Source of the DNA: Rutpela maculata
Taxonomy: Eukaryota > Arthropoda > Insecta > Coleoptera > Cerambycidae
DNA length: 64,000 bases
Assembly: GCA_936432065.2 (NCBI GenBank)
Contig: OW386292.2
Location: 133,687,460 to 133,751,459, forward strand
Direction: 5' to 3'
The position numbers were made by a program, and so were the translations under genes. The notes below the pieces were generated by a model, which was given only the letters and a program-made list of their open reading frames with translations, was not told the DNA's origin and made no database searches. This document shows positions 1-13,800 of the stretch, in pieces; positions within the stretch are counted from its first letter, which is position 1, and every line of letters begins with the position of its first letter.

Positions 1-1600
1 CATCCAGAGTAGTGTAGATTTTTGTCGTTAACGCCTCAATGGCATCGTGTGTAGATTTGCCCGATTGAAAGCCTTATTGCATTGGGGAAATGAGTCCATA
101 TTTTGTTAGATATTTAGATAGCCTTACTTTAATGACTTTCTCTAGTATTTTTGCAAAGTTTGTGATAAGGGATATCGGTCTGTAATTCGTAATTTCTTTA
201 TTATCCCCATTTTTGAAAATTAATGTAACAATGGACGTCTTGAAAGCAGATGGGCACTTGCCTAATTCAAAGATTTTATCGATTAAATATGTTAATGGCG
301 CTGCTATTTCATTAGATATATGTTTTAAGGTTTCTGCTTTCAAGCCATCAGCTCCCACAGATGTTTTATTTTTGAACTCTGCTATAGTTTTATTTATTTC
401 TTGAGTATTAGTAGGTTGTAAGAAAAATGTGTTTATGTTAATTTCCCTTTTTATTTTATAATCCTTTTTAAATTGTATCTTACTAGCGAGTGACATACCG
501 AAATTTACATATGTATTGTTAAACTCCGCTGTGATATCATTCATATTTTGTGTTATTTCATTATTATCATTTTTTACGCATGTAATAATATTGTTATCTT
601 GCCTAGAATTAGTAACCTCATTAATTATGTTCCACATGTGCTTTGAGTCGTTTTGGTTTTCATTAATTTTGTTTTTTTAGTAATTATGTTTTGTTCGGTC
701 GATTAGCCTCGTTAGCATATTTTTGTAATTCCTATATTGTAATTTTATTTCTTCATTATAGGGGAGTTTTTTGATTTTATTATAGAGTTAATTTTTTTTA
801 TTCACTGATTTAATTATCGCTTTGCTAATCCAACATTTCCTTTTTTTTTTTTTCACTTCGTTTGATTTAGATATGCCTGTAATAAAATAGTCAGTTGCTG
901 TATCAGTGTCAGTTGCCTGGTATACTTGTTCCCATTTTTGGTTAGATAGTATTTTTTTAAGTTTGGTAGTATTAATATTTTTGTAATAATTGTCTTCTTT
1001 TTATTAAGTTTGATTTTTCTGTGCCTAACACAATTTACAGTATAATTGTGTAGTGATCAGTAATGTTATTTTGTATTATCAGAGGCAATAGACAGTTTTC
1101 GACATCGTGGGTCGTTTTCAGAAATATATGGTCATGTACTAGACACGCCTAGTGTAATTATTTGTAGTCGATATAAAGTTACATTCAGATAAAGTATTTA
1201 GATATTCTGAGCTTATTTCAGTGGTTTCTGATATATTTATATTCATATCTCCTACTAATAAATGATAATCATGGGAATTACCTTGACTATTTTCTAAGTA
1301 GCGTCTTTAAAATAAATTCATGTGGACTTGTCGTGTCAGACTGCTGTAATGATAACACGTTTTACCTACTTCTGCTTTTACTTGAATTAAATTTGTATTA
1401 TTAAAATCTGTTCTCATACGAGAAATTAATACTAGAGCTAATATAAACTATTAATCCGTCGTTTTTGTTTAATTTCCCATTATTATACAACAACTTATAA
1501 CCTTCTAGAGCAAATAATTTAGTGTCATTAATCTGAAATGTTTCAGTAAGAACGATGCAATTAATGGATCCTTATATTTAGCTAGTAAGACGTTTTATTC
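1..1600 (-). pseudogene. Degraded non-LTR retrotransposon (EN and RT parts)
   Basis: On the reverse strand, 74-637 encodes the linker and the start of a reverse transcriptase (ITNYRPISLITNFAKILEK, fingers motif) that runs off the window edge. Upstream on that strand a decayed endonuclease is readable: LLVGDMNINI around 1240-1275 is the GDxN motif and SEYLNTLSECNFI follows it. Stops and frameshifts cover 640-1600. Jockey/CR1-type element, non-functional; its 3' end lies outside the window. Confidence 0.7.
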
Positions 1601-2769
1601 TGTACAGAAGTATTTACATACATGTTTTAGTTAAATGTAATTTTAGCCATGGTAAATGTGTCTCTGTGAATGTGTTATATTACACATGTATATTTTTGTC
1701 TAAGTGGATTTGTTTCTGTTGTGTATCCACATGTATGTATAATTTCTTTTATGACTAGTCCAATAAGTATTGTACATTTCCACATAAAACTTCATGTAAT
1801 AAATAAAGCTGTATTCTATCCTCTTCTATTCTATTCTAATGTTCATGGCATTAATACATAATGGACGTGTCCACAAAAAAAAACTATATACGTTAATATT
1901 AGTTATAACCATACATTAGACCCTCTAGTACCAAAATCAGAATTTTTTTTATTTATAAATATTTTTATTTTGCAGTTATTCGTAGTAGAAATCACCTCAA
2001 CCTATATCCAGAATTAAAGACATTTTGATTTATTGTTTTCGAATTACGGCCCCTTAAAATTATGTTTTCAGATATTAAATAATTAATAACTTTTAAACGA
2101 ATTGTATTTTAAAAAAAGTCATTGTTTATTTTCTTTTTAAACTCACTTTTCTGCAGGGCCATGAGTATTTCCTGTTCTATATGTATAAACTAGATTGTGT
2201 ATTCTAATACATACTCGTGGCACCTAGTTGGACCCCCTAATGTGTATTCAACTGAATACTCGTGGCAGTCAACATGTTAAAGTTCCATAAACAATAATAT
2301 CTCGTTGTGAATGCTTGGATAGCGGTATTATTATTATTATTTTTACTTTTACCAGTTGCCATTGATGATAAGGTTCCAACTTGCAATGCCTACGTTGCCA
2401 CTATAACTTGTCTAAGGATTTAGTCACTGAACCACCCTGTGTTATATTCTGTTACTTATGCTGGCTTAGGAGCATATGGGAGGGTGTAAGGAAAACACAT
2501 CTCTGATACATTTAACATTTACTTAAACGTCATGGACAGAAACTATTACATAAAATACAAATACCTTCATCTAGACGTGTCAAAGACTGACTGAACACAT
2601 AATATTCTTTAATCTATGCTGAACACTGTTGACTCGGTACATGGATCGCAGGCGTCTGGACAATTTGTGTTGGAGAAAAATTGGCGACTAATTCCAAATT
2701 GTAGATTTTAAATTTGTGGCGTATTTTGTAGTTAGTCCGTGAAATAATTTTTATGTAAGAAACATTACC
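1601..2769. other. AT-rich intergenic DNA
   Basis: No coding potential recognised. A (TATTC)n-like run sits near 1820-1836 and there are decayed repeat-like stretches. Nothing else can be supported. Confidence 0.3.
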
Positions 2770-2773
2770 CTTA

Positions 2774-3348
2774 GCTAAATTCACACCTGGGGGTGCTCAC
2801 TCTGCGTTTTTAACGCAGCATGTAAAATGCATGCGTGTCCTATTCACACTTATGGGTTTCTACACGTGCTTTAAGAATGCAGCCTGTTTCTAGTTTTCCG
2901 CCAGAGAAGCGGGCAGTTGAGCGAAATTCCCTAGAAATGCGATTGGTATGCTGCCAACGTTTTTTAATGTGAGGTTCTGAAAACCAAAATTAGATTACCT
3001 ATATGATTAAAAAGTGAAAATATGTCAATAGTCATTTAATTTTTCTAAGCTGTGTACTACCACAGTATCTGCTAAATAAATAACTTACAAAATCGAAAAT
3101 TGTGCTATTATTTTTATATTATTAGGTATATTTTGTATAATTAGCTAGCTCTTGCGCTCTAAGTCGAAATGAGACACAACAAACTGAAAAGGCTGAAAAA
3201 TAGAGTACCTACCGTTTTATAGTATATGCTTCTGTTCACTATTTCTATAGAAACCCACAAGTGTGAGAGATAATGCAATTTAAAAGAAATGCGTTAAAAC
3301 TGCATGCCTGAAAAATGCAGAGTGAGCATCCCCAGGTGTGAATTTAGC
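2774..3348. mobile_element. MITE with about 37-bp TIRs and CTTA duplication
   Basis: The ends GCTAAATTCACACCTGGGGG and its imperfect complement (3311-3348) form a TIR. CTTA occurs directly outside both ends (2770-2773, 3349-3352). Inner arms also pair (GTTTCTACACGTG with CACAAGTGTGAG-side sequence). There is no ORF, so it is a non-autonomous DNA transposon of undetermined superfamily. Confidence 0.7.
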
Positions 3349-3540
3349 CTTAATGGGGCTCGTGCACCGTTTGACAGATTGGAGGTCACGCAACCAGGTT
3401 AACCTTAATCATTCTTCTTCTTTAAGCGGACACTTTAAGGGGACGGCACTAGAAGAAGAAGAATGATAGAGGTTAACGAGGTTGTGTGACCTCCGAGAAT
3501 ATCAGCTGTCAAACGGTGCATGAGCCCCATGCCCTTAATG
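3348..3540. repeat. Foldback (hairpin) element next to the MITE
   Basis: An imperfect inverted repeat of about 85 bp per arm: GGGCTCGTGCACCGTTTGAC pairs with GTCAAACGGTGCATGAGCCC, and the centre holds ATTCTTCTTCTT / AAGAAGAAGAAT. CCTTAATG occurs at both edges (3348-3355, 3533-3540), consistent with an 8-bp target duplication. Short ORFs here are arm translations. Confidence 0.6.
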
Positions 3541-4040
3541 TATATTGCTAGCTGCCTAGGATGTTGACCATAGAATTCCATGATGTTGACGTTTAATGAC
3601 CGTGGATGTTGACACAATTTTTATTAGTTCCTAGTGTCGCTTCTTCATCTTCCTCTTATAACGATCGGGTGAATCACGGGGCTGTTGGAGCGATGAAGAG
3701 CAACACCAATGCGTACCGTAGAGATGATTTTGAATTATAAACTAATGCTATGATTTTGAATTATAAACTAATGCTCAACGGAACTTTTTAAATCACGAAC
3801 TGTTAAAACTCGTGTATAATTTCAATTTCTGATGATTTCAGCGACATTCGTTGACTTTTTGTCTCATTTCAGTGAGAGGCTGGTAATTTCGAATTTTGGT
3901 GTTGGCAACGCTGCACGTAACCTAAAACCAAAATAGAATAATCTTTTAAATCTTTGGTTTCTGCCAATGTAGCATATTTAGATATCGTATCTTTGGATAT
4001 AAAAAAATAGTGGTATTAAAAACATTCGTAATAAAAAATA
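3541..4040. other. 5' flank of the zinc-finger gene
   Basis: Probable promoter and 5' UTR region. It contains a 23-bp direct repeat (ATGATTTTGAATTATAAACTAATGCT, near 3724 and 3750). I cannot pick a TATA box or initiator with confidence. Confidence 0.35.
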
Positions 4041-4867
4041 ATGTCGATAAGTAGTGCTAAAGCTACCCAATTTGTTAACGGTCAAGTTGTCTTGCAAGAA
4101 AAAGATATGATTGAGGTAATATCAACCTCCAGTGAAGCAAAAACTGTAGACTGCATTTATGACGATGTGAAAATTGAAATTAAAGAAGAACCTGTTGTTA
4201 ATCATTATGAAGTGGAGAATATATCAAAGAATTTAAACATATTCGAGTCGAATTTTTCTAATATGCATCTAAACAGCGTTGTTAAGGATTGTTCGTACGA
4301 TTCAATGAATACTCCTAACACTGAGCACAATCAGATAGTGCCAATCATTCCCAATAAAATTACGCACCTCATCGACGAATTGAATGATGTTCTAACAGGT
4401 AATGCTCATGAGGGAGTTCTGTATGCCGAAGTCGACGATGTCTTTATTGAAGAACCTCGTAGTGCTGATAACAATCAAACTAACATTGTTGGAAGAAAAA
4501 ATGTAACAGCAGTTATGGAGAAAGCTCTGACAACTGAAGATGAAGGAGACCAGTGTCATGAGAGATCGGTAGATGTAATAAATGATACCGAAGCCGTGGA
4601 ACAGTTGGATAGATCTTCTGACATACACATGAATAAAATACATGCTCTTAGCGGTGATACTTCAAATGAATGTGATTTACTTACAGCAGGAGTAGTAGAA
4701 AGTAGGCAAGACTTTGTTTTAAACATCATTTTGGAAAGGAATACTGAATGTGAGAAAAGAGTTCATCGAAAAATACTCGGTACTGTTGAAGAATTATTTG
4801 TGTCTTTAAAACGTGAGGACCTCCATATGCTTCAAAAGTCGCTCAAAGATGAACGTTACACAGATAG
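4041..4867 (+). CDS. Zinc-finger gene coding exon 1 (acidic N-terminal region)
   Basis: Encodes 275 residues plus two bases of a split codon and contains no zinc finger. The start ATG is supported by an in-frame TAA at 4032-4034, nine bases upstream. The donor is ATAG|GTAAGT at 4868. The region is rich in Asp and Glu. Near residues 40-52 it carries DDVKIEIKEEPVV, which holds two sumoylation-type psi-K-x-E sites (VKIE, IKEE), common in insect zinc-finger proteins. The C-terminal 40 residues (VEELFVSLKREDLHML and onward) look helical and could be a short protein-interaction segment. No named domain is recognised. A non-coding 5' exon cannot be excluded. Confidence 0.8.
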
Positions 4868-7800
4868 GTAAGTACAAAAAAAAATGTTAGGTATGATGAT
4901 GAAATTGTTGTAAGAACGTATTAGTTTAGCCCTGCAGTTAATTTTTAATGTCATTAGCGGACTCATAGCCGCTTGCACCGTATTGTTTAACAGAGGATTA
5001 ATCTTAAACCTCCGTTAAATTTAAAATTTGCTTTGCACCGTTCTTTAATCCTTAATTAAATTATCTTAAACTTGCGTTAACTTAAACCCCCAAAGTTGGC
5101 AGCTTAAAGGGCGATTAAATTTAATCGTAATTTCTGCACAGCGTCGATATTGTGCATAACTTCAAATTTTAGTATATTTTCGTTCTTTCCACGTTTTACT
5201 TTTATTTTTACCCAAAATATTTGTCTTTTCTTGAGACGTTCTGTTATTTGTTTGTTTATTTTCTAATACATGCTTGCATTTTGGGCCGTATTTATTTGCA
5301 AAAGTTTTCCATCTAATGAAAAATTAACAGGTCTTACTCTTTTATTTTTATTATGATTTTCCATATTTATGGAGATCTTATAAACAGATAAATAGTAGTA
5401 AAAATACACACACAGAACCACATTTTTTCTGAAAGGAACAAATAATTGACAATAGTTGACAGATATAAGGTTATAATTATGAAAGAGAAATTAGCAGAAT
5501 AACAAATTTCCTAAAATCACAAGTTAACTATCAACTTAAGTAAACCACAAACAATAAAGCACGGTGCAATCAGACGCAAGTTAAATCTGGTTTAAAAATT
5601 AAACCTCGATTAGTTATTCATCGCTTAAAATGTAAACGGTGCAAATGGCTGTCAAACATTTCTTGATAAGTTTAAAATTGCCTGTAGTACTACGGTTTTT
5701 ATGAATGGAAATCGTTGTGAAGTGTGTAATTATCATCCCATCCCCACTCTCTCCGAAATAATTATCTATCCATATCTAAACACATATGGAAGATAATTTA
5801 TGTAGGTTTCAATCCTGATTCAGGAGAGGTCAGTCAACATGTAATATAATTAGTTTCGTTGATTTTGCAACAAATGAATTGGCGAAGAATAATCCGGTGG
5901 ATCTTATATTATCTACGCCTGATTTTTCCAAGGAATTTGACAAGTCGATCATTATGTTATTTTAAATAAGTTATAACAATTTTCTATATCCAGTGATTTC
6001 ATTTTCTCATACTTGTCAAACAGAAAACAATTTGTCACGGTTAATAATTTTGAATCTACGTTTACCACTGATTCGGGTGTCCCCCAGGGTTCACATTTGG
6101 GGCCTCTTTTGTTTTTGTTATTTATAAATGATATTGTCGAGTCGGTAAAAACTGTGAAATACTACTTCACTGATGACATAAAGCTTAAAATTAAGTATTC
6201 AGAATCATACGGATTGTGCATTAATGCAAAATGATTTTATTAAAATTTTTGAGATGTCAATATTAATAACTGTTTACTTTTTAAAATACAAAAGAGTAAT
6301 ATTATGACCTATACTCGTATTAAACGAGTCTTGCAATTTTGATATCTAATGGGATAATGAGCAGATGTGCTATACAGCAGAGGCCAACTAAAATAATTTT
6401 CATGAATAACAAAATGCCTGGCAAGATATTGTAAATAAGAAGAGAATGTATGTTTAGAGAGGGTTGAAGAAAAAATATTGATCTGAATGTTCTATTCAAT
6501 ATTAAGTTATCACTTAATAACAGGGCTGACCTGATTTAAATCAGTTGATTTAAATCACGATTTCAATTTAAAAATTGATTTAAATTAAAATCACGTTTTA
6601 GATCAAACTTGAATATTTTTTAAAAACATTTCAAGTAATGAAAATAAAGTGAACGAAGGTGGAACACAAAATGGGCAGCTACTGTAAGCGGCTGGAAACT
6701 CTCCACTAAATATAAAAACCCTGAAGGGATTTGTTTGGATTTGCTTTTGGATCAGCACACAAACATACTTAGGGCATGATAGGTTTAGTCCTTGGAGGAG
6801 AAATTTTTTTTTTGTAGATCTGTGCATAAGTCTCCAAAAAAAAATTTGCTTCAAAGACTAAATCTATCATGCCTTAAGTATTTTTGTGTGCTGAATCCGA
6901 ATTTTCAATTTAGAAAACTTTCTACCGTGTAGATTTCGAGTAAATCCCATGTTTTATTGCCAAACTACGGTTCATTGACAATTTTTGACATTTACTCGAA
7001 ATCTACGTGGTAGAAAGTTTTTTAAATTGAGGATTCGGTTGCACCCCATAAAAATACTTAAGCTTTAGTCCTTGCAGCAGTTTTTTTTTTTTGTAGACTA
7101 GTATAATTAATATACAAATTTATTTCAGTATTGTTTATTTGTACAAAATAACTAATAATTTGGCTTATGATTCAACCACATTGTAAAAAGTTTGCATTGG
7201 TATTTCTAATATTAAAACAAGGTCATCTAAAACATTTTATCTTCCTTCGGCGAAGAAAAATTATGAAATCAAATCTCTCTCAAGATTTCCTTTATTTACA
7301 ATGATGAGTGATTTGGGCCTATGATGGAACATTTACGTTATTTAAGATACACTTGTTATGTTGAGCACTTTCCAAAAATTACATGAGAGTGAGAGAGATG
7401 GTAACATGGCTGTTATGAATAACGTAAACGTTCTATCATAGGGCTGTATCTGTAAGTGAGAATTTATTTCCTGTGGATATGTTTTCAATAAATAAATAAA
7501 TGACATGATTTAAAAATGAAATCTTGATTTTTTGTCAACGCTGTTTATCGTAAATACGTGGTGAATGTAAAGTTACTGATATCAAAGGTCGAAAATTACA
7601 TTCTTCCACTGCACGTGTTCTGGACTACTAGTCTTGTTTTGCAGGCAATATTATACACATATATATGGCATATAGCATATGGCATATGGCATATATGGCA
7701 TTTACAAAAAAAATAGTTCAAATAAAAGTTGTTTCTGAGAAAATTATCTTTAATTTGGTATTTTTAAATTTAATTTTATATTGAATATAATGAATATTGT

Positions 7801-10800
7801 TTGAAACAAAGATTAATTGACTATTTAGAAAAATTTAAAATTCTGGACGAGCATCAATATGGTTTTAGAAAGAATCTTAGTACAGAACACGCAACGAATG
7901 AGCTTGTCAAGATAATCATAGATGGTTTCGACGGTAACAAAAAATGCTTAGCCATATTTTTAGACTTGGCTAAAGCCTTTGATACCGTCAACCATGATAT
8001 TCTATTAGAAAAATTAGACATCATGGGGATTAGAGGAAGTGAACAAAGATTATTTAGAGATTATCTGACAAAAAGAACACAAACAATTAAAATCGATAAT
8101 GTCCAAAGTGAACCCTTAGAAATAACCACAGGCGTCCCACAGGGGACGGTAATCGGTCCGATCTTATTCCTGTTATATATAAACAGTATGCTAAGAAATA
8201 CCATAAATGGCCAGATAATATCTTACGCCGACGACACAGTCTTAATATTTAGAGACAATACCTGGGAAAAAGTTTATAATAAAGCTGAAAATGGTTTGAA
8301 AATCATAAAAAATTGGTTAGATAATAATCTTCTAAGTTTAAATGTACAACTAAATTTCTAACATTTTCCATATTATCTGACGATCAACCAGAAACCAACC
8401 AAATTGTTGCCCACGAATTGTCCTGTAAAAATACCTTAAACTGTACTTGCGATAAAGTCACGAGGGTTACAGAAATCAAATATTTAGGGTTAATGGCTGA
8501 TCAGCACTTAAGATGGAATGTACACGCAATGTATCTCGCAAAAAGACTTAGAAGATTAATGTATAAATTTTATCAGTTAAGAGACATACTAAATAAAAGA
8601 AATCTAGTAATTATATACAATGCCCTGGTTGAGTCAATGTTAAGATATTGCATGACAGTTTGGGGTGGTTTATACAAAAATGCCTTAAAAAATCTACAGG
8701 TCATACAAAATACAATTATAAAAATTATATTTAAAAAAAAATCAAAGGTACTGAACAGAACTCTTATACACAGAAACGGGTTTATTTAATATAAGATTAC
8801 TCTACATTTTTCAAACCATTCAATGTATGGTAAATGCATGTCAAATAGATATCCAAATGGATATACCATACAACACCAGAGCAGTCTCCAACCAAAACAT
8901 AAGAATTCCTGCAATGCACGAGTCTCACACCCAGCGATATATAAATTTCCTTGGCCCCAAACTATACAATCTCCTACCTGTTAATTTAAAAAACATTAAA
9001 AAAAATCTAAATTTAAGAAAACTTTATGAACTTACCTTCAGAAAAATTATCATACATTTGAAAGTATTTTAACTAATGAACATTACTCCCAATAAATATT
9101 TTTCTTCTCCTCAATAACAAAATTATTTTTAAGAATAGAATACAATAGAATTACGTTAAGAACTTAAATATAATTACATATTAAATATTTGTATACAAAA
9201 TACATCTCAAATACAGGCCTCACAGCTTAGATGGGATGTTATTATTTGTTTATAAATTGTAACTGTAATTTGTTTGAAACTGAATAAATTGAATTGAAAT
9301 TGAATTGAATTGAATAATAATTAATTGAAATATTACAGGTTTTAACTTCGGAATAATGTCATATGAATTAGATCTCTTCAGTTTTGGCAGCTTAATACTA
9401 AATGCAGAAGTTTTTGTAATATGCGAAGACTTGCTAATTTATAGGGGGTGGATGCCATCCCTTTTCAGGGAGTGGCACCTAAAAAAAACAAAAACATTGG
9501 GGCTGAGAGAAAATTAAAGTTTAAGAAGAGAAGGTTCTATAAATCATATAAATTTGTAAATTTAAGTTAATTTAATAATAACTAATAGAAAATTTGGGAT
9601 TTTAGCTTGAAAAAGTGGTATTTCAAGTACTTTTTTGACAAGTAACTGGAAAGGTATTACATTGAGCAAAAACATGCTAGAGACAGATAAGAAAGCTACT
9701 ATATTAAGAATGAATCTCGTTTTTTTCTAATTTTTGTAGAGTTAATAGTTTCGAAGATTTGGAAGTCTAAAGGTGGTGTCCGAACATACAAGACGAAGTA
9801 TTTAGTTTAAATGTTAAATATTTCAGAAACTATGGCACTTAGGCCAAAAACGCTAATAACCAAAATGAAAAATATTAATTAAGCTTTCAAATGGTTTTTT
9901 TTTCCTATTTTTGTAGCATAAAAAGCAAAGAAATTATGACAGAAACAATGTACTTTTTCACATTTTTTTTTTTTAAATAAAAACGGCGCAATTTTATTAA
10001 TGTAGGTAGTCAGTAATTAAAAAAATATATTTCCATATACTGTTTCGTTAATATCTAGTGTGATCTAGACGCTCACATTTTTTCATTGGCTTACAGCGCT
10101 TGTTTTAGAAAAAAATTGCATATTAAACTGTAAAGGGATTTTAGAAAAAATGTAACATTATTGTTTCTCTGTAAATATCTCAGTAAATAGGGTGGACATC
10201 AAAAATGAAAAGACATCGTCATTGACCTCCATTGTCCATCTCTCTTATATGCTGACGACTTGAAAATATATTTCAGGGTCAATAGTTTATCGGATTGCAA
10301 TAAGCTACAGGCGGATTTAAACCTATATTCACGAATGGTGCGATAAATTTAAACTATCTCTAAACATAAACAAATGTAATGTAGTCTCATTCACAAGAAA
10401 ACTAAACAAATTACAATTTGATTATTCTGTTAATAGTGTTAATCTGGCACACCAAGACAGTCTTAAAGACCTAGGCGTAACATTTGACTCGCAACTATCC
10501 TTTAGAGAACACACCAATAGCAGTGACATCATCATTTAAAATGCTAGGTTTTATAATACGCAACGCTCGTGATTTTCAAAACATAGATACCTTAAAAACA
10601 TATAACACCCTGGTACGACCTAGACTAGAATACGCAAGCGTAGTATGGAACCCTCACTACCATGCTCAGAGTAACAATATTGAAGAAATTCAAAGGCGGT
10701 TTTTAAAATTCTTGGCATTTACAAAAAATCACCAGTATCTGCCTATAGGATATGACCATTCTTCACTACTGAATCGTTTTATGTACAGCTCTATGAAGCA

Positions 10801-13800
10801 GCGTAGAGAGATGCAAAGCGTAATATTCTTAAACAAGCTTCTAAAGAACATGATTGACTGTCCAGAATTACTTGAACAAATCAACTTTAGAGCACCTACC
10901 AGGTCAACTAGATCTACGTCACTGTTTTACACTAATACCCACACAAATACCATAATGTTTTCCCCCACTATATAATATCTGCCGAAATTACCAAACCATA
11001 GAAAACGATGTTGTCATTTTCAACACTCGATTAAGCCAAATTAAATTAAGTTTCTCGTATTTTGTGTTTATATATAATTATATTAATTTAGTAATAATAA
11101 TTATTAGTTATGTTTAGTTCTAGGTTATAGTAATTTAGGTTATACATAATATAATAATTGTACTTCTATTATATATTCTACATATATTATAAGCTTAGGT
11201 CTGTAAGCCTTATTTGTAAACAATTTGTATTATTTCGTACCTGTAAATGGAATGTGAATTCTGTATGGTTCGTGTATGTAGATAAATAAATAAATAAATG
11301 AAGCATATAAATTGAGAATAAATTTATTTTGTTTATTTATTTGTGTAGGGTTGAATGTTTCGGAGATATTTATTTTTATAGATTGACCGTTTTTAGGATG
11401 AAGTATTTAGTTTAAAATGTTGAATATCTTAGAAACTTCAAAAGTTGTAAGAAACAAAGTTAAGGGCAATTAATCAATCTTTAAAATGAGTTTTTGTTTG
11501 TTTCTACATCACAAAAAATAAAGAAGTTATGACGATTCAATGTGCGTTATCACATGTTTGTTAACAAAATGTCTGCATTTTGTTATTGTAATTGCTCAGT
11601 AATTTTTTGTTTTTAATGCTGCTTTTCGTTAATATCGAGGGGGCAACCGCTGGCGAAATTTTGTACACCTAATACCCATTCTAGAAAAATACCCTTTATT
11701 TCCCATTTAATTCCCCTAATTCCTCAAATACCTTTATTTCCTCCTAATACCTTAATATTTTCTAGATTATCTCGGCAACGGTGCACTTTTTGATAAAAAT
11801 ACCTATATACAAAATTGTTCCTTATAAAATTCTCTATCAAAAATGTCTCTACACTTTTTTCCTAAAATTAATAGTACCGTGGGAAATAAGGCGCACACAT
11901 AACGGTTGGTTCCGGCCAACACAATAAATTGTAATCTTTACTATAATCTACTTTAAAGTTCAATACTTAACGCTAAAGCAGTAGCTACTAAAGTCCGCCT
12001 AAAATTATAATAAATTCCTCTCACCCCTATAAAATAACGCGATTTTTGATGAAGCGAGAATATTGTATACCAGGTCGCTCAGCCGATAGGGACACTGTTG
12101 TAACTTTTGAATAGGTGAATGGATTTTTTTTGGTGTAGTGATATGGGATGTAATTTCCAATTATATAATGTAAAGAACCAAAATGGCCGACTTTCGGTTT
12201 CGATTTTACCCGAAAGTGGGTTTAAAATACCCGGTTTTTGCATAAGTCCCGCACACTGGCAGCCCTGAATAGTAACAGCGTTTACAGCAAGCTCTAAAAT
12301 AATGCAGTAACCTTGGGTCATCTGAGATGTAGTGGGAGAAATTGAAATTTTTTACATTGTGGTGGTGTATAGATATTTATACTTTTTTCGCGTAAAGACA
12401 GCTTTGAAAATAGCTATACGGATCAGCGAATTATATGACCTGCGCTGATTATATTTGCGCCTCATTTACCAAAGTACTATTAATTTTAGGAAAAAAGTTT
12501 AGAGAAGTTTTTTATAGAGAATTTTATAAGGAATAATTCTGTATATAGCTTTTTTTTATGGAAAAATGCACCGTTCCAGAAATAATCTAGAAAACCTCAA
12601 GTTGGGGGGTGGAAACGACGTCCTCTAGGGGATGAAGCACGCAATTTTTGAAACTTTATGAATTTTGTTCAATATATTACAATTTTAACTGTTATATTAC
12701 TGAAGTATTACAAGACATCCTGCAAAGTTTTAATAATGAAAAAGCTAGTCATGGAGAAATTGTAGACGTAGGAGAGCGATTGGTTCTAGCTTTATACAAC
12801 TCTACCTCCGCAGAAGAAAGTCATGGTGTATACAGATTCATGACTCTTAAAAAACTTGTTGGTGAAGCGAACAATACTGTAATATTATCAAAACTACCAA
12901 CAATTTCTGCTGCTGCTCATCAACACTCATAATATCGCGTTTTTTACCAAATTCAAACATGGAAAAACGTTGCGCTAGAAGCTACTGATTGGGGATGGAA
13001 AAAGTTGGCGGTATATTAATCCAAACTATGACAACAAAAGAACCGGCTCCCGAATCTGTTACAACACTAATTTCTGGTTCGTGCAAATTAGGGTGCGAAA
13101 ACAGGTGCAGTTGCAGAAGAGCAGGCTTACGTTGCTCCACAGTGTGTTACCATTACCACGGACAAGCATGCATAAATGCCGAATCTATGGAAGACGATGA
13201 AGATTAATTAACGTAGGTAAACTTTTGATAATTAGTGGATTCGGCCTACAGGGGACACCACACGCCAAGTACTTTACCTCTAGGGTGGCGTGGAAACAAG
13301 TACAATATACAATATTCTCGCTTCTTTAAAAATCGCGTTATTTTATAGAGGTGAGAGGGTAGAAGTGGTACAATTATTATAATTTTGGGTGGAGTTTAAT
13401 AGCTATTGCTTTAGCGTTAAGCATTGAACTTTAAAGTAGATTATAGTAAAGATTACAATTTATTGTGCGCCTTATTTCCCACGGTACTATTAATTTTAGG
13501 AAAAAAGTGTAGAGACGTTTTTTATAGAGAGATTTTTATAAGGAATCATTGATCAAAAAGTGCACCGTTCCCGAGATAATCTAGAAAACCTCAAAATGGG
13601 GGTGGAAACGGCGTCCTAGGGAATGAATCACACTATTTAGGGGTGGGAACTTTTCGGTTTAGTAATTCTTATGCTATCCTTAACATTTTTACCAATTTTC
13701 AAAACTTTATAAATTTTGTCCGATATAAATCGTAATATTACTGAACTAGAAGTCCATAGTATCATCGGTAGTTTAATTAAATTAAATATATTTTCTTTAC

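Noticed and set aside
6603..6854. 83-codon reverse ORF
   Set aside because: It lies inside a non-autonomous hAT-like element and foldback repeat and has no recognisable motif.
10480..10975. Independent host gene
   Set aside because: The protein is the RT thumb and C-terminal region of a non-LTR element with a (ATAA)n tail.
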